64,000 bases of DNA from the NCBI RefSeq assembly GCF_963169125.1, contig NC_084795.1:95042911-95106910 (forward strand). Direction: 5' to 3'. Positions 35,711 to 47,061 of this stretch are shown here, in pieces; position 1 is the first letter of the stretch; each line of letters opens with the position of its first letter. The translations under genes were made by a program, and so were the position numbers. This DNA is from Humulus lupulus. Lineage: Eukaryota > Streptophyta > Magnoliopsida > Rosales > Cannabaceae. The notes under the pieces are model-generated. The model searched no databases, was not told where the DNA came from, and saw nothing but the letters and a program-made list of their open reading frames with translations.

Positions 35711-36193
35711 TTGAGCTGCATCAGCATAGCCCTTAATCTTTGCAATTACTTGCAATCCAAGTTGAAGTGCCTTCTCTCCACTCACTAGAACTAATGCAGC
35801 TGCACCATCACTATTCATGATAAAAACCAAACCATATTAAGGCAAGTTAAAATCTGAAAGCCTAGTCACACACACATAAAAATAAGAAAAAGGTTGCCCA
35901 TAGAAAATAAACCAGTTTTGTTGTAGCATAAACTACAATAAGTGTTGCACACCAGTTGCTTAAATGTACAAGAAAGTAAATGAGTATTTAGATAGTACAA
36001 GCCTCTAAACAGAAGGCACAGGAAACAATATATCTGATTGCATTACCACACTAAGTTAATAATTTTTTTTCAGCATTGGCGGCGGGGGGAAAGAGAGAGG
36101 TGGGAACCTTATGATTGAAGCATTGCCAGCAGTAACAGAGCCCTCGTTCTGCTTGAAACTTGGTCTTAGCTTTCTTAATTTTGCAGCATCAAA
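35711..36193 (-). pseudogene. Captured acetoacetyl-CoA thiolase fragment (two exons)
   Basis: The exons are 36108-36193 (FDAAKLRKLRPSFKQNEGSV, then TAGNASII) and 35711-35810 (SDGAAALVLVSGEKALQLGL, then QVIAKIKGYADAAQ). Both have an AG acceptor and GT donor, and a serine codon is split across the intron so that the frame joins exactly. This is the C-terminal-half region of cytosolic acetoacetyl-CoA thiolase, which condenses two acetyl-CoA in the first step of the mevalonate pathway. The catalytic Cys and the final GHPLG region are not present. Retained intron shows capture from genomic DNA. Confidence 0.88.
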
Positions 36194-36520
36194 CTATGAA
36201 GAGAGACAAAAACAAATTAAAAGTACTGAAGTAAGTATTGAAAAATCTGACTTAAAATCTACTTTTAACTAGAAAACCTTACTATGACATAAATATTAAT
36301 AATTATACAAGTTCACAAAATTTAGTATATACCATTTAGTATTAAGATAACCCACATCCATATATTTTTTTTAAAAAAAGGGACCTCAGAAAATCCTAGT
36401 ACCCTAGAAGCAATCAAGCCAATAAATTGCACTGGTAGAAACTTCTAATTATGGAACAAAACTGCTTTCCAAATCAGCAAGCAAGAAACATTCACAACTA
36501 GAGAAGAAATATGGAGCTTT

Positions 36521-36724
36521 CTCAACATTACCATTGACACAAGTGATGGAGCTTTCTCTGACCAAACAGTTGTCACTATCTGGGACAACCTTCCTTAACA
36601 CCGTCTCGCCATTGAAGTTCTGCAGAATCTGCCTGAGTCTAGTAGCAGAGACAAATGGTTGAAGGCTGAGTTGTGCATGTCCCATTTTGTCATCTGTCTT
36701 CAAGAGGTCTTTATCAAACACTTC
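36521..36724 (-). pseudogene. Captured exon of a plant C2-domain protein
   Basis: After a CCCTTAG acceptor the minus strand reads EVFDKDLLKTDDKMGHAQ, then LSLQPFVSATRLRQIL and DNCLVRESSITCVNGNVE. The D-x-D...DDKMG loop is a calcium-binding loop of small plant C2 proteins (CAR/AGD-like, membrane-binding). The NCL..ES segment is the usual second half. The family sequence stops after GNVE with no donor, which marks a breakpoint. It sits next to the thiolase piece, same strand. Assignment to a subfamily is uncertain. Confidence 0.7.
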
Positions 36725-38641
36725 CTAAGGGGAGAAAGCACTTTGGTCATATAACATACTAGTCTTAATTATGTCTTCAAAGGAATACATGAGAAGAAGA
36801 TTAAAAAAATAGGTGAAAACTGAAACTATTGATAAAGGCCAAAAGCCAATAATTGGCTTGAGGAAGGAAAAGGTGAAACATTTGCTACATAAACTCACAA
36901 GTTAGAGCTGAAGCTCCCATATTCAGTGAGAAAAGAATATAGGGACAATAAATAAAGGTTTTGGAACTGTGCTATCAATTAGAAAGTTGTAATACTTCAA
37001 GTTCAGACTAATGAACGCAAGAAAAATAAGTTTGTACACAATTGACGTCCATCTAAAACATAGTTATGCAAAGACTTGAACAATATGCAACTTCAGAATG
37101 GCTAAACAAAATACAATTTCAGGATATAACATAGCAGAGATGAGTGCCAAACTAAATTATATCTTGAAATTGAAACTATGTGGCATATTTGGATAGCTAC
37201 AAATACAAAATCTTGGGAACTTACCAAATTCAAAACTCCATTAGGTTCTTTGAGGGAGAAAGTCAGTTCTTCATTCCAGTTGGATTGTTCTGGATATATA
37301 TAGACTAATATATGTATATGTTTATATGGAGAACCTAAAAAAACACTTCTTATTTTATTGGAGGGTGGCCTTTTATGGCATCTGGTGCAATGATAAGTTT
37401 AGTTAAAATGATAAGTTTGAGTTTGAAAGCTAGATTTTTTGGCTATTTGAGTCAACAATGTTTGGCTAAGAATTGATCAGTTGCTGAGTTAGTTAGGAGT
37501 TTATGATTTGGCTTATATTTTAGTCTCTGTTTTGAGTTTGTTGTAAGTTTGGTGGTGTTTCAAATATGGCAGTTGTAATTTGTTTATGTGTTTTTAATAT
37601 ACTCCTTTTTTCGATAAAAAAAAAGTTGAAAAACTCAAAATGCCCATGGGTGGATAAGATAAAAGCAAAGCAAACCAGACAAATTAGCATAGGGTGGTAG
37701 CAGTTAATTCAAGAATGTAAATGGAGAAAAAGTAGCTCTAAAGAAGATTTTGAGACTCAGGCAAATCTTATTTATATATAGAACTTTACAACAGTAGCAA
37801 TACACAACATAGAAATAGATGGAAGTTGTAACAGTCTAACTGAATACAACTGAAGCTAACAAAACTAACAAACCAGAAACAGAAAACTAATCATGTAATA
37901 TTACATTGTCTAACAATATATACATATATTGTTATCTTATTGGAAAGTTTCCACTTTTCACCCTTGAATTTATAAAATTATGGCCTCAGAAAACCAGTGG
38001 TAACGGCTATTCAATAAAAACAAACAAGCATAAGTGGATTCATTACAAAAAACTAGTATACAATCTGATCCCAACTTAATGCACAAAACCCATTACAAAA
38101 ATAAATGTTTATGCTCTCTTGTAAACAAAATGATTGGCTGAACCTCAACTCTTTTTCAACTTTACATTGAGTTTTTCATATTAATTTTTCTATTTCAAGT
38201 AAATAGGCATGGTGAATCTAATAAATAAAATTTTCTACATAATCCTTCCTTAGTACATAAAAAGTTAGCCTAATAAATAAAAGCTTGAGCAGATACTACT
38301 CAGATATTCTATTCACTTCTATTTTATCTAATAAAATAAAAGACACAGTTCAATTCTCTAATAAATGAATGGATACAAGCCAAAATAGCAATCAAATAAA
38401 ATAATTGTCTTGAAACTTATTGCCAAATTAAACTATTTCATTATTTGATTATTTAAATGTTTGATTTTCCTTGAGTTCATCTTCAAGGGATATGAATATA
38501 GGGGGTGTATTACTGCACATAACTGAAAAAAGGAACAACAGCAACAACTCAGGTTGAAGAAAAAATTGACAAGTTCACAAGAAAGAAAAGTGACTAAATG
38601 GTCTAAAAATATAAATATAATAATCCAAAAAAAAAACTAAC
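36725..38641. other. Element A interior without recognised coding sequence
   Basis: About 1.9 kb of AT-rich sequence lies between the C2 and HMGR pieces. A T-rich segment at 37350-37620 ends in a short A run, but no reading frame of a known family is seen. Intron or intergenic DNA carried along with captured genes is the likely source. Confidence 0.4.
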
Positions 38642-39169
38642 CAGATATGCCAATAACATCCATGTCATCAAAGTCGTTTTGAAGGAAATCAAGAACATTC
38701 TGAACTCCTTTTGAAACCATGTTCATCCCCATGGCGTCTCCCGTGCTGCAGGTAAATCTGATATACACATTCTTTCCAGCAATCGCGCACTGAATAGCCT
38801 GGAGCCTGGAAAATCTACTAGACCTAGAGACGATGACCAAAACCCAATAAGACAAATGGTTCAAATATAATATTCATTACTATTCGATGAATCTGACATT
38901 TGAAAGAAACTTCACGGCTGTATATTGACTAAAGATTCAACCTTTACGTGATTTTGCTATTCTTTCTTTCTTTCTTTCTTTATTTACTTTTAATACTTTT
39001 GGATCCTCAGATTCAGTTTCATGCTTTATTACTCAAATTTATATTAAATTAGAGAAAGAAAAAAAAACATGATATCATTCTCCGTGTTAAAATTTCAATC
39101 ACCAAAACCACAAACAATAGATAAAACTTTACATATATACATATGATATTTATGAAGAATAGACTAACT
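38642..39169 (-). pseudogene. HMGR fragment: exon 2, intron and exon 1 border
   Basis: The exon at 38642-38823 reads [18 protein letters not shown], then [17 protein letters not shown] and [18 protein letters not shown] is an NADP(H)-binding motif of HMG-CoA reductase, the regulated step of the mevalonate pathway. The acceptor (TCTCTAG) and donor (TCTG|GTTAGT) are intact, and the intron positions match those known in plant HMGR genes. A lysine codon is split between this exon and the next upstream one. Confidence 0.88.
38961..38984. repeat. (CTTT)n microsatellite in the HMGR intron
   Basis: TCTTTCTTTCTTTCTTTCTT lies inside the intron between the two captured HMGR exons. Confidence 0.8.
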
Positions 39170-39500
39170 TGTTAAAGATGATGGAAAGTGTCTCGAAATT
39201 TTCAGGGTCCTCCAAGAAGAACTTCAACTCGGAAGCTCTCTTGGCGGAATTAAACCTCACAATCGGTGCTCTAGTCATGCCGTCCCTCAACAACACGCTG
39301 GTAGCCTTACCAGACAAATGGATAGCCTTGCAACCTCTATTTGTACTCCCAATCAAACAACCCTCCGTAGTCGCCATCGGCACCAAATACTCGAACCCAT
39401 CGAGCAACAACGGACCCGCGATCCCCACCGGAATCTGGACGTACCCAACAGGCATTTCGCAGCACTGCCCCAAAATAGATTCGTAATCGAACCCTTCCAA
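39169..39500 (-). pseudogene. HMGR fragment: part of exon 1
   Basis: The exon reads [45 protein letters not shown] and [20 protein letters not shown]. It ends IIFNK at the donor [19 protein letters not shown] and TTEGCL are the conserved substrate-binding motifs of class I HMG-CoA reductase. The membrane anchor and linker encoded upstream are missing: at 39501 the frame runs into an unrelated arginine- and glycine-containing stretch. The usual alanine after TTEGCLV is changed (TTEGCLIGS). The enzyme would need later exons with the catalytic histidine, which are absent. Confidence 0.9.
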
Positions 39501-39663
39501 TGTTCTTAGACCGAAACCGTCGTTGTTGAACTGGCCGAAGCTAGCTGGTCTCATGCAGGGAAGAAGAAGGCTTGGCCGCACACAGGGAAGAGGACAAGAA
39601 GAGCTGGCCTCCGGTGTCGTCGTTCGCCTCTGGTGTCGTGTGAGGGCTTGGGCCCGCGTGGTC
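39501..39663 (-). other. GC-rich stretch upstream of the HMGR piece
   Basis: The open frame continues in phase upstream of the HMGR homology ([15 protein letters not shown]) and reaches an ATG at 39581. It then enters a GC-rich stretch with CCGGTGTCGTCG and CTGGTGTCGTG. It is not copia sequence and not HMGR. It may be the first exon or leader of another captured gene, or the promoter-proximal part of the element. It ends where copia LTR resumes. Confidence 0.35.
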
Positions 39664-40857
39664 GAACAAGATTAATATTAATTTTAACATATAGTTTTTC
39701 AAAATAAAACTATATAGTTAAATAATTAATTAGTTCACAATTAATCAATTACCCATAATTATCAAATAATTATTTCCTTGACCTGAAAAATTAATTCCTT
39801 TACAACTTAGTCCTTTCTCTTAACAAATCTTTATTTTGACATCCTTACCCTTGACAGTATAGAATAGAGGTGATCTGGGGACCATGGACCTATAATATGA
39901 AGCTCCAATAAAGTAGATTATTAATTAAACTCTTTAATATAATAATCTTATTTATTAATTCCATGATTACTCCACTATAAATATGGAATTGCACTCTAAG
40001 TATTTATATAATTATATTTACAAAGTTTTCTCTAGTACTCTATTGATATAATCAATATATGTAATTCTGTCCTCCATTATTGGTTCGTTAATTAGAGCTG
40101 GTCAAAATTATCGTTTTGACCTTCTAATTACCTCTTGATCCTTAAGTACCATTAATTCACTAGCGAATAATTAATCTATAATCTAAGTATAGATTCGAGC
40201 TCAATAACTATTCAGCTCCAGAATCGACCCTTAAGGGAACCAATATTCGTTCCATTAGGAAAGCATGGATTCTAATATTGTAATTCATGTTCCAAGCCAT
40301 CCATGATATTGAATATCCAAAACAAAAGTCATTAGCCTCATTATTCTAAGAGAGCTTAACGAGTGAATCAAAAGATCCAATAAACATAAACAAGAGTTCA
40401 TGAATACTCAGGATTTAGATTGATCTACAAATGATCATCTGTTATGACAAGAATTGAATCTTTACGTCAAACGACAAGTTTATAACAATAATTAATTCTC
40501 ATTGGTCCTATCATATATAATCTCTATTATATACAACACTTTTACTAAGATATCTATCCACACCAATAATCTGAATCTAGATTACTTGCATCTCATATGG
40601 TTAGCAAACTGTACTAGTAGCCATTCATTAAAGATTCCTTACTTTAATATGTTACTGACTATTTTATTCACTATATATGATCTTAATTCTCTCGTACTAA
40701 TACAAAATCATATTCTCATGAATGAATAGGGAATTTTTTTGATATTATTATATAATTAATTCAAACAATAATTATAACATTCAAATATAATAAAATTGTA
40801 CTTTTATTTAAAACCAATAAAATGTCTTTACATGCTTTTAGGGCATTAATCCTAACA
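39664..40857 (-). mobile_element. Minus-strand copia LTR, first two thirds
   Basis: The right end is the LTR start (reverse complement TGTTAGGATTAATGCCC). The sequence then matches the 3' LTR at 23186 onward and the plus 5' LTR at 14769-15190. It breaks at TTAATCTTG (39664), where the plus copies continue. The missing third of the LTR and the first part of the leader were lost at the CACTA insertion site. It abuts gypsy gag at 40858, so this copia element inserted into that gypsy element or next to it. Confidence 0.82.
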
Positions 40858-41090
40858 AGAAGAGACGCCAAAAAGAGTATCAATGAACAGAAGGACCATA
40901 AACGAAAACACGTCGGTGGTAAAAATCAAGGGGCCGATTAGAAAGGAATGATTACACAAGAAGGCAATGAGAATAAGAAACCCTATGTTGAATATCCCCA
41001 ATGCCCTACCTGCAAGAAGAAGCACCAAGTAGAGTGCAGATACAAGACCAAGGGTTGCTTTACTGTGGTCAAGAAGGACACATGAAAAAG
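40858..41090 (+). pseudogene. Gypsy gag C-terminus with zinc knuckle, interrupted
   Basis: The region encodes a lysine-rich linker, then YPQCPTCKKKHQVECRYKTK. A knuckle follows that, with one base shift, reads C-x-C-GQEGHMKK and would end in DC at 47050. The insertion separates the last histidine-lysine part from the final cysteine. Knuckles of this kind bind the element RNA for packaging. A TAG lies at about 40938. Confidence 0.75.
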
Positions 41091-41531
41091 GTGTAGCATC
41101 CTGAAATTTTTCATAGTTAGATAGAAGTAGTAGTAGATAGTAATAGCTTATAGTGTGTTAGTTTTAGCAGATATTGGTTCAAGCCGGGATTTAATTGGAT
41201 ACTCATAGCAATAGTTATGGATTTTATAAGTTTAACATATAGTTTAAAAATATTAATTATAACATAAGGTTTTATTAATATTATTGGACATAGAATATTA
41301 TTTATTATAACCTAAGGTTTAGATAGAATTTTAAGAGCATGACACTTGTCACAATCCTGTTTATTTCAGGATTTAAGCATTTTAAATGAATAGTTTAATA
41401 AGAGAAGAATCTAGAAGCTCTAGAACCTTTCAGAAATTGTTAGGATCGAATTTTGACTCAGTCAGAGTTGTTTAATCAATTCAAATTATCCTAAATTAGT
41501 GCAAAAACATGTTTAAAATATCTACTTATGT

Positions 41532-41666
41532 CGATATATTGCATCTTAGAGGTCGATATATCGCCTACGGAAGATACGGAAAACACGTCGACTTTGCACG
41601 AACGAAACCATAAACCTTTGATATGCTGGTAGGGGCGATATATCACCTACCCTAGGCGATATATCG
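41532..41666 (+). repeat. U3 palindrome module
   Basis: CGATATATCG-type motifs start at 41532, 41554, 41636 and 41657, with spacings of 22, 82 and 21. The copy at 6298 has 23, 81 and 21. The spacer again contains GATACGGAAAACACG. Confidence 0.8.
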
Positions 41667-41788
41667 GCTACAGTGGCCTATTTTGAATCCTCATAGAATC
41701 CGAGCTTGAAACAACCCTTAACCTCTTAACTTGCCTCTGAACATTTTTGACCGAGTTTTAAAAGGAGATAGGTTCACTCCTTGAACTC

Positions 41789-41796
41789 TATAAATA
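41789..41796 (+). promoter_or_regulatory. LTR TATA box
   Basis: TATAAATA after TTGAACTC, as at 6618. Confidence 0.72.
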
Positions 41797-42787
41797 GGAC
41801 CCTTCACTCAGCCATTTTATTCATTCTTCAAGCACAGTTTAGAGCCTCCAAGCTGCTTAGATTATTTTTGAGAGAAACACTAGGGTTTTGGGACAAAAGC
41901 TTTATCATCTTAAGCTTTATAAACACTTGGGTAGTGAGATATAGTGTGATTTCGATATTGAGGTGTAGAACGCTTCTAGTTTATCCAAGGTAATACAATT
42001 CATAAGTTCTATTCTTTATGATTCCTTAGTTTTCCTTAAGTTTCTTTCACATCCTTACTTCTGTTTATGGTTTTGATGGTTAGGTGTTTAAGTTCTTTAA
42101 TTTAAGGTTCTTTTTGATAAGTTTCTTCTTTGATGGTTTAGTTTTCTTTTCTTCTCTTTTATTTAGAAACTCACCATTCTTTATGTTTGGTTTTAGAAGT
42201 CCCAATCCCACTCTTGTCTCCAATATTCTGGTTTTTGGTAAGGAAAATTAGGTAGTTTAGTATTATGACTTAGTTATATAGATTATGTTTGTATGATCTA
42301 ACATTTCAGGTACAATAAAGGGGTAAGTGTGTGTAAAGAACTCCCTAGACTAGTACTTAATAAAACATTCACATATCATTGGTCCATAAAGAAAAACCAC
42401 TTTTATAAAGGTCTTAATGGGGACTTGCTTAAAACAATGCAAGTTGGGCCCATTAGTTTAAAAAGAAAATATGAGTTTTTATGCAAAGTTCAAAAGAAAC
42501 AAAATTAAATAATTAAGTCCCACTGATAATTTAGAAAGTCTCTTAAAACATAACATAATTAAAATGGCGTCCTAAAGTGATCGTTTATTCCATCCATAGG
42601 ATACCCCATGCCATACACCCTACGACGATAGAACTCCTCACGTCACCACGCGTGCCACAGAGAAATCCTATTTGCTACCTAGAAGGAAAGTAAGGGGGTG
42701 AGCTAAAAGCCCAGTAAGGAAGTACAAACAAAAAGCAAGTAAGGACACAACAAATACAAACACTATCATTCATCTTAAACATCATGA

Positions 42788-42970
42788 CATCATAGCATAT
42801 CATAACATTATCGTAACATAACATCATAGCATATCATAACATTATCGTAACATATCATCATAGCATATCATAACATTATCGTAGCATAACATCATAGCAT
42901 ATCATAACATTATCGTAACATATCATCATAGCATATCATAACATTATCGTAACATAACATCATAGCATAT
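42788..42970. repeat. 34-base tandem repeat, five full copies and a part
   Basis: Units start at 42788, 42822, 42856, 42890, 42924 and 42958. Each begins CATCATAGCATATCATAAC and continues ATTATCGTAAC(ATAA or ATAT). The last copy breaks off after about 13 bases. Copies differ by only one or two bases, so the expansion is recent relative to the LTR. There are no unique spacers. Confidence 0.9.
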
Positions 42971-43069
42971 TCATACAACATTCATGGTGAACATGGCCCG
43001 CTAACTTGTCCATGTCACTCTATGAGGTAAACAAGAGTCTCTGGTCCTTGAATAACCTCAGTGCGTCCG

Positions 43070-43255
43070 CCCTAGGAGTTACGTCTTTATATTCTTTGTA
43101 ACTCGGGTTGCGTCTTTATATCCTTAGCAACCCATTTGACGTGTCGCACTCATCACGCTAACATCCATTCATAAACATAGGAGTTACGTCTTTATATCCT
43201 TAGTAACTCATTTGATGTGTCGCGTTCATCACGCTAACATCCATTCATAAACATA
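43070..43255. repeat. Degenerate duplication with GTTACGTCTTTATAT units
   Basis: The phrase GGAGTTACGTCTTTATAT, a following ...CCTTAG(C/T)AACTC/CC and then CACGCTAACATCCATTCATAAAC occur twice, at about 43073-43172 and 43174-43252. A shorter related unit lies between them. This is an internal duplication of the solo LTR. Confidence 0.6.
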
Positions 43256-46200
43256 TCATATTCATACAAGCCACATATCATCACATTATGGCATTCATAA
43301 TTCATAACGATTCATTCATACAACAGTCTTACCATTCATAGCATAAAATCATAGAATCTATCTAACTTCCTTACCTCAGGTCCGGGCTAAGAAATTTCAT
43401 AACCTCTCAACGAGCCTATACCATAACCAAAACAACATTTCTTAGGTTCATAAAATTACTATTTTTCCCCTTTCATACAACTCATGTGTGCATGGGCCAT
43501 GCACACATAATAAGAGTTACACATAACATGCAATTACGCTTAACTACACATTAAGCCATACAAGAATAATGCTCATTTTACCTATTTTACATGCATGATC
43601 TTTCTATAAAAACCACATGGTTGAATAATAGACATAATTTTGGACGTAAAAGTGAATTTGCATGTAACATGCATACGTGGGAACATTGCGTAATTGTGAC
43701 ATTTTAAAAACAATAATTCTACATATCTTACTTTTATCGTTTTAAAATTAATAGACTTATAACATGCTTTATTTTTCTTAAAATTTCTAGGTTGATTAAA
43801 TTTCTCAAAACATTATTTTATTTTATAAAATAATTTAATTTAGCTTAAAAAAAAGTAAAATATGTGACAATTTCATTTATTATTCTCAAATTACAAAGAA
43901 ATAACACAAGCTTGGAATTTAATTAAAATACCTATGATTAATATGTTTCTTTAGAAAAATCAAATTTGATATTGGTTAATTGTGTTACATAAAGGATGTG
44001 AGAAAAAATATATTTTTAAGTGTGGGAAAATATATTTTATTTAAATTACTTAAGGCTTAGTTTTATATAACATAAACCCATATGTGACAATTAAATAATC
44101 ATTTTTAACTTTTCAAACCAAACTTTCAGCCACTAATTAATTTCTTTAAAAATCACAAATAAATTGATTCTAAATATTTTTCTCAATCAAAATAAAGAAA
44201 AATCATAACTTATAAAATTATGCATTCATACCATATTAAAATACCACTTTTAATATTACCGTAATTTAGGGTATTAATTTTATTTCAAATACTCATCAAA
44301 TTCATTTTATTGCAACACTTCACATTTTTATACAAAAATTATTGCAACCATTTTTATCTTTAAAAATCACCATATTCAATTTAAAACCTCATATTTTTCT
44401 AAAAATACAATAAAAATTCTGTTGGTATTTATTTGAGTAAAATATCATTTTATTGTGACTTAAAATACCCTTTTTAATTTCATAAAATTAACATAACATC
44501 ATGGACATTACTTATGCAAGCAAATCATTTTTTATTATCAAACTTTTACCCAATTATTTACAAAAAACAGCAAGCTTAATTTCTCATGAAATTCATCTTT
44601 TATCTCAAAATTTCACATAAAATCATACATGTCCAAAATCTCATCATGCTCTTATTATTGAATAATTCTAAGAGTATTACTAACACATATTCACATGAAA
44701 TCTTTTAAAAACCATTTTTCTATTTCATTGAATCTACACATGAAATCCAACAAAACACTAACAATCAGAATAACATACATTAATTCATAAACACCATAGT
44801 CACATATGCCTTTATATTAACCTAACATGTTTCTATCATTATTTTCATGCATCTTATAATTTATTCATTCACAATATCACATGCATCCTATCAAAATTTC
44901 ATGGATCCAAATAGAAAGATTTCCAATTATCATTTTACCCAAATTACATAGGTCCTAAAACATGGATCTAATATATTGAAAATCATAAAACATCAAACAA
45001 AATATAAGATGATCCTTAAGTATGCCTAGGCCGAAACCCCATATTTGCATTCATAAATTACCACTAATCATTATACATAGAAAATCAACATCATAACCCT
45101 TTTATACATCAAACCATAATACCCGTCATGCAAATGAAACAACTCATTATCAACAAGATATCAAGAACACAAAGTACCCATTTTTCCTACCCAAAACATA
45201 AATCCCCTTTTAACCTTAATCCCTCTAATAATCTATTCATCAAAACCAATAATCACAAAATTTAGGGAGGGATTTCAATACCTCTTCTTGATAGAAAATC
45301 AAGAATCCAATCCAATCAAGGATCCAATAACCTCCTTGCTCAAACCCTAGGGGTTGTATATTTTGAATAATCAAGATGGAGAAGAAGATGAACAAGGTTA
45401 GAGACAACCCAATCAAAGTACTAGATTAATCATAAGGAAAACAACCAAAAACCTTACCCTAGCTTGAACCCTTTTTATTCTTCTTCTTCCTTTCTTCTTC
45501 TTCCCTTCTCTCTAGAAATGGCAGCCACCTCACGCCACTCCCTCTCTCTCTATCCTCTCTCTAAGCCACGGCCAAATGGCCTATTTTTCTCCATAACCCC
45601 TTTTTAATTCCCATTTAAATCCATTACTAAAATGATGGTAATTTCCCTAATTAACTCATCCAATTAAGCCTAAAATCCTTTATAATAAAGATTGATTTAT
45701 TTGAATTAAAATGGTGAAATTTTCCCTACCCAATATGTGCTAAAATTCCCCAAAATCATCTCTTAATTGATTGAAAAATATAATGGAAATAAACCATTTC
45801 CTTTTCCTACCCAAACCGTTCATCGCTTCCCATTTCCCTTTTTATTTTTTTTCTTTTAATTAATTTAAATAACTCAATTATATCAAATAAAAGGAAATTA
45901 TAAAATGTGTAGAAAATCCATACATGTGCATCTTATTGCCATATACTTGCAAACACCAAATCACTAGGGTGCATCACTATCTACCATGCACCTTAGTGCA
46001 TTCAACCAAATCTCACATAATCACATCAATTGTCACACTTATTTAAAATGTAACACTAATAGTAAAATAAACATGTTACACAATTATTCACTTATTAAAA
46101 TAAATAACCAAACAAACAATTAACAAATTTAAATTCAAAAAGATTATACAAAACAATTCTAACAATAAAATAGAATAACAAAACATCAAATAAAACAAAC

Positions 46201-47061
46201 AACAACTAAATAAAATAAACAACATTTAAATAAAAAAATTCATCACACTTAACATTTAAATAAAATAAATCGCAAAATTTTAATAATCTAAAAAAAAAAT
46301 TTGGTGCACTACAGTGTGTATGGACCTAAGGTGTCCAATGATGTATGACAGACTATGTTCGATACGCTCGGTTGCCAAAACTTGATGATAGACCTATGTC
46401 TGGTGTATGACAGACTTTTGTCCGGGGCTTAATAGCCACCCCTGTATAAACACTTATCTTTTTATTATATCTGAATTGTTATTATAGTTATGATTATGAT
46501 TTATGACCTATGATTTATGATCTATGATTTATGACTTATGACTAATGACCTATGACTTAGAGTATGATTCATGATTTATGACTTAGATTATGATTTAGAA
46601 TTATGACTTAAGTTATGATATGATCTAGAGGTTTGTGTAGTATGACTTTTGTGAATATATGTTATGTTTGATTATATGACTAACCCTTGTTTGTATTTTC
46701 CTTACTAGGCTTAGAAGCTCACTCCTTATGATGTTATTATTTCAGGCAATTAAGGATAGAAAGGCTAGTGGCGAGTGGAACCTAAGAGCTTCGTGATGTA
46801 CTCGTGGGGACCATATAGTCGAGGAAGATCAAGCGGGCCTATTTATTTATTTTTATTAAAGAAAGTTTATTTTGAAGTTTTATTTAAATGTTGCCCATTT
46901 TTTTTGTTAATGGCAATAATTTTATTTTTATAAAACCATGGATCCATGTATTTATTTTTAAGCTTTTATTAAATAAAAGAGCAATATTTACGATTATGAC
47001 CCAACGCTATGTTCTCGGTAATCTATGAGAAATTAGGGCGTTGTAAAAAGACTGCCTAAAG

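Larger units (their letters stand above)
30478..39663. mobile_element. CACTA element A carrying host gene fragments
   Basis: The left end is the terminus CACTACAAGAAAAAATGC, followed by about 320 bases dense in TAACAC/GTGTTAT subterminal motifs. It interrupts the minus-strand copia element, whose sequence resumes at 39664. No reverse-complement terminus is seen at the right, so the right edge is inferred and the right end is probably deleted. No transposase is recognised. The interior carries exon pieces of at least six nuclear gene families on the minus strand, plus a copia RT and an LRR piece on the plus strand. The bases just left of the terminus are AAC. Confidence 0.72.
42332..46313 (-). 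mobile_element. Long solo LTR nested in the gypsy LTR, duplication GTGTG
   Basis: The segment starts TGTAAAGAACTCCC and ends GGTGCACTACA, 3,982 bases. GTGTG precedes it (42327-42331) and follows it (46314-46318). The outer LTR is continuous across the site when compared with 7155-7185. The reverse complement carries the same landmark as other gypsy LTRs here (TTCCTTACTGGGCTTTTAGC), so the orientation is minus. It contains a 34-base tandem array and a duplicated segment around 43070-43250. No coding region flanks it, so it is a solo LTR. Confidence 0.88.
41091..47045 (+). mobile_element. Gypsy solo LTR inserted in gag, itself interrupted
   Basis: It starts TGTAGCATCC and ends AGGGCGTTGTA. The matching LTR at 5872-7947 ends AGGGTGTTACA, so two bases of the end have changed. 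The flanks AAAGG (left) and AAAAG (right) fit a target duplication with one change. Removing it restores the gag reading order KK-DC. U3 palindromes are at 41532-41666 and the TATA box is at 41789. It contains a second solo LTR at 42332-46313. Confidence 0.82.

Noticed and set aside
35711..39500. A functional mevalonate-pathway gene cluster (thiolase plus HMGR)
   Set aside because: Both genes are fragments: catalytic residues and terminal exons are missing, and they sit inside a CACTA element with other gene pieces.
30478..39663. Helitron as the gene-capturing element
   Set aside because: Helitrons also collect gene fragments, but the left end here is a clear CACTA terminus with subterminal repeats, and I saw no TC start or hairpin-CTRR end. 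Not fully excluded for inner parts.
42788..42970. CRISPR-like array of 34-base direct repeats
   Set aside because: The units are head-to-tail without unique spacers, in a plant LTR. It is a tandem repeat.
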